Positions 62,938-64,000 of a stretch of 64,000 bases of DNA are shown in pieces. Position 1 is the first letter of the stretch, and each line of letters opens with the position of its first letter. The DNA is from Agrobacterium sp. AGB01 (GTDB lineage: Bacteria; Pseudomonadota; Alphaproteobacteria; Rhizobiales; Rhizobiaceae), in the NCBI RefSeq assembly GCF_014851585.1, contig NZ_JACVAB010000001.1, positions 496,001-560,000 on the forward strand. The letters run 5' to 3'. Made by a program: the position numbers and the translations under genes. The notes beneath the pieces were generated by a model. It saw nothing but the letters and a program-made list of their open reading frames with translations, did not search any database and was not told where the DNA came from.

Positions 62938-64000
62938 TTATTCAGCCGCAGGGCGGAACTGGTCGTGTTCAGTCGATTCATGCATGGCGGTTGTGGATGA
63001 TTGCCCGCCGGTAATTGCCACTGAGACCGCATCGAAATACCCGGTGCCAACTTCACGCTGGTGTTTTGTCGCCGTGTAACCGTTGATCTCGGCTTCAAAT
63101 TCAGCCTGCTGCAATTCCGAATAGGCGGCCATCTGCCGGTCCTTGTATCCGCGTGCCAGTTCAAACATGCCGTAGTTGAGCTGATGGAAACCGGCAAGTG
63201 TAATAAACTGGAACTTGTAACCCATTGCTCCAAGCTCACGCTGGAACTTGACAATGGTTGCGTCGTCCAGGTTCTTTTTCCAGTTGAATGATGGCGAGCA
63301 GTTATAGGCGAGCTTTTTGCCCGGATGAACCTTGTGCACGCCTTCGGCAAATTTGCGTGCCTGCTCGAGATCCGGTTTTGATGTCTCACACCAGATCAGG
63401 TCGCAGTAAGGCGCATAGGCATTGGCGCGTGCGATACAGGGTTCAAGACCGTTTTTGACGCGGTAGAAACCTTCAACCGTGCGGCCGGCATCGTAATCGA
63501 CGAAGGGCTGATCGCGTTCATCGATATCGGATGTCAAAAGCTTGGCAGCCTCGGCGTCGGTGCGGGCGATCACCAGTGTGGAGACACCCATGACGTCTGC
63601 GGCAAGGCGCGCAGCAGACAGATTACGGATATGGGCCGCTGTCGGGATCAGCACCTTGCCGCCCAGATGCCCGCATTTCTTTTCCGATGCCAGCTGGTCC
63701 TCATAGTGAACACCGGCGGCACCCGCCTCGATAAAGGCCTTCATGATTTCGAAGGCATTGAGCGGACCACCAAAACCGGCCTCCGCATCGGCAACAATCG
63801 GTGCAAACCATGTCTCCACCGACAGGCCCTTGCCCTCAGATGTTTCAATCTGGTCTGCCCGCTGCAGGGTGCGGTTGATGCGTTTTGCCAGCTCCGGTGC
63901 CGCGTTGGCAGGGTAGAGAGACTGATCAGGATACATGGCTGACGCAGTATTTGCGTCGGCGGCAACCTGCCAACCCGAGAGGTAAATCGCCTTCAAGCCG
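62938..64000 (-). CDS. aceA: isocitrate lyase, 5' end outside window
   Basis: The C-terminal 354 residues of the glyoxylate-cycle enzyme that splits isocitrate to succinate and glyoxylate. Visible: [20 protein letters not shown] at the window end, [20 protein letters not shown], and the catalytic loop [19 protein letters not shown] with the active Cys; then [20 protein letters not shown] and [13 protein letters not shown]. The full family length is about 430 residues, so roughly 75 are missing because of the window edge. It allows growth on acetate or fatty acids. Confidence 0.96.
   Translation of the reverse strand, partial: GLKAIYLSGWQVAADANTASAMYPDQSLYPANAAPELAKRINRTLQRADQIETSEGKGLSVETWFAPIVADAEAGFGGPLNAFEIMKAFIEAGAAGVHYEDQLASEKKCGHLGGKVLIPTAAHIRNLSAARLAADVMGVSTLVIARTDAEAAKLLTSDIDERDQPFVDYDAGRTVEGFYRVKNGLEPCIARANAYAPYCDLIWCETSKPDLEQARKFAEGVHKVHPGKKLAYNCSPSFNWKKNLDDATIVKFQRELGAMGYKFQFITLAGFHQLNYGMFELARGYKDRQMAAYSELQQAEFEAEINGYTATKHQREVGTGYFDAVSVAITGGQSSTTAMHESTEHDQFRPAAE

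Noticed and set aside
1-64000. CRISPR arrays, tRNA or rRNA genes, insertion sequences, prophage genes
   Set aside because: Looked for on both strands; none could be supported.

Overview
The window reads as one continuous piece of chromosome from an alphaproteobacterium of the Rhizobiaceae, most like the Agrobacterium/Rhizobium group. The evidence is the rhizobial flagellar set (motB-motC-fliK, the orphan regulator rem, flaF-flbT, three tandem flagellins), an aglR/aglEFGAK alpha-glucoside operon, clustered zwf-pgl-edd Entner-Doudoroff genes, and a two-component DctB/DctD pair. I see no tRNA, rRNA, insertion sequence, phage gene or CRISPR array.

Layout. 1-10.9 kb: the 3' part of polA, a glutathione transferase, rpmF, then dctB-dctD followed by a tripartite tricarboxylate transporter (tctC-tctB-tctA) with a likely activator-binding region in front of tctC, then three small housekeeping or unknown genes. 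11-15.1 kb, minus strand: dnaJ, dnaK with a heat-shock-type promoter, and a periplasmic LapG-type cysteine peptidase. 15.4-20.5 kb: a compact polysaccharide-export locus (Wza-like lipoprotein, an unknown Ala/Gly-rich secreted protein, a Wzc-like tyrosine kinase and an unknown anchored protein) with no glycosyltransferase.

20.9-41.8 kb: a long, plus-strand flagellar region: flaA, flaB, flaC, a FliH-like gene, motB, motC, fliK, a lytic transglycosylase, rem, flgE, flgK, flgL, flaF, flbT, flgD, fliQ, flhA, fliR, a FliJ-like gene, a FlgJ rod-binding protein, a FlgN-like gene and a FliL-like gene. Many of these overlap by 4-10 bases. flaA and flaB share both a spaced promoter-like block and a leader-RNA block, and the probable leader-RNA regulator FlbT is encoded in the same region. 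42-44.2 kb: a tiny gene whose end resembles the C-terminus of a WecG/TagA glycosyltransferase, and an orphan GumC/Wzz-like chain-length protein.

44.3-64 kb: folD; aglR divergent from aglE-aglF-aglG-aglA-aglK, with two identical LacI-type operators; a PilZ-like protein; then on the minus strand zwf-pgl-edd, a gamma-glutamylputrescine-type oxidase and glutamine-synthetase pair, and isocitrate lyase (cut by the window end). A plus-strand FAD oxidoreductase and a 44-residue membrane peptide lie between the last two groups. Metabolically the right-hand part joins uptake and hydrolysis of alpha-glucosides to the Entner-Doudoroff route, with polyamine and acetate/glyoxylate use alongside.
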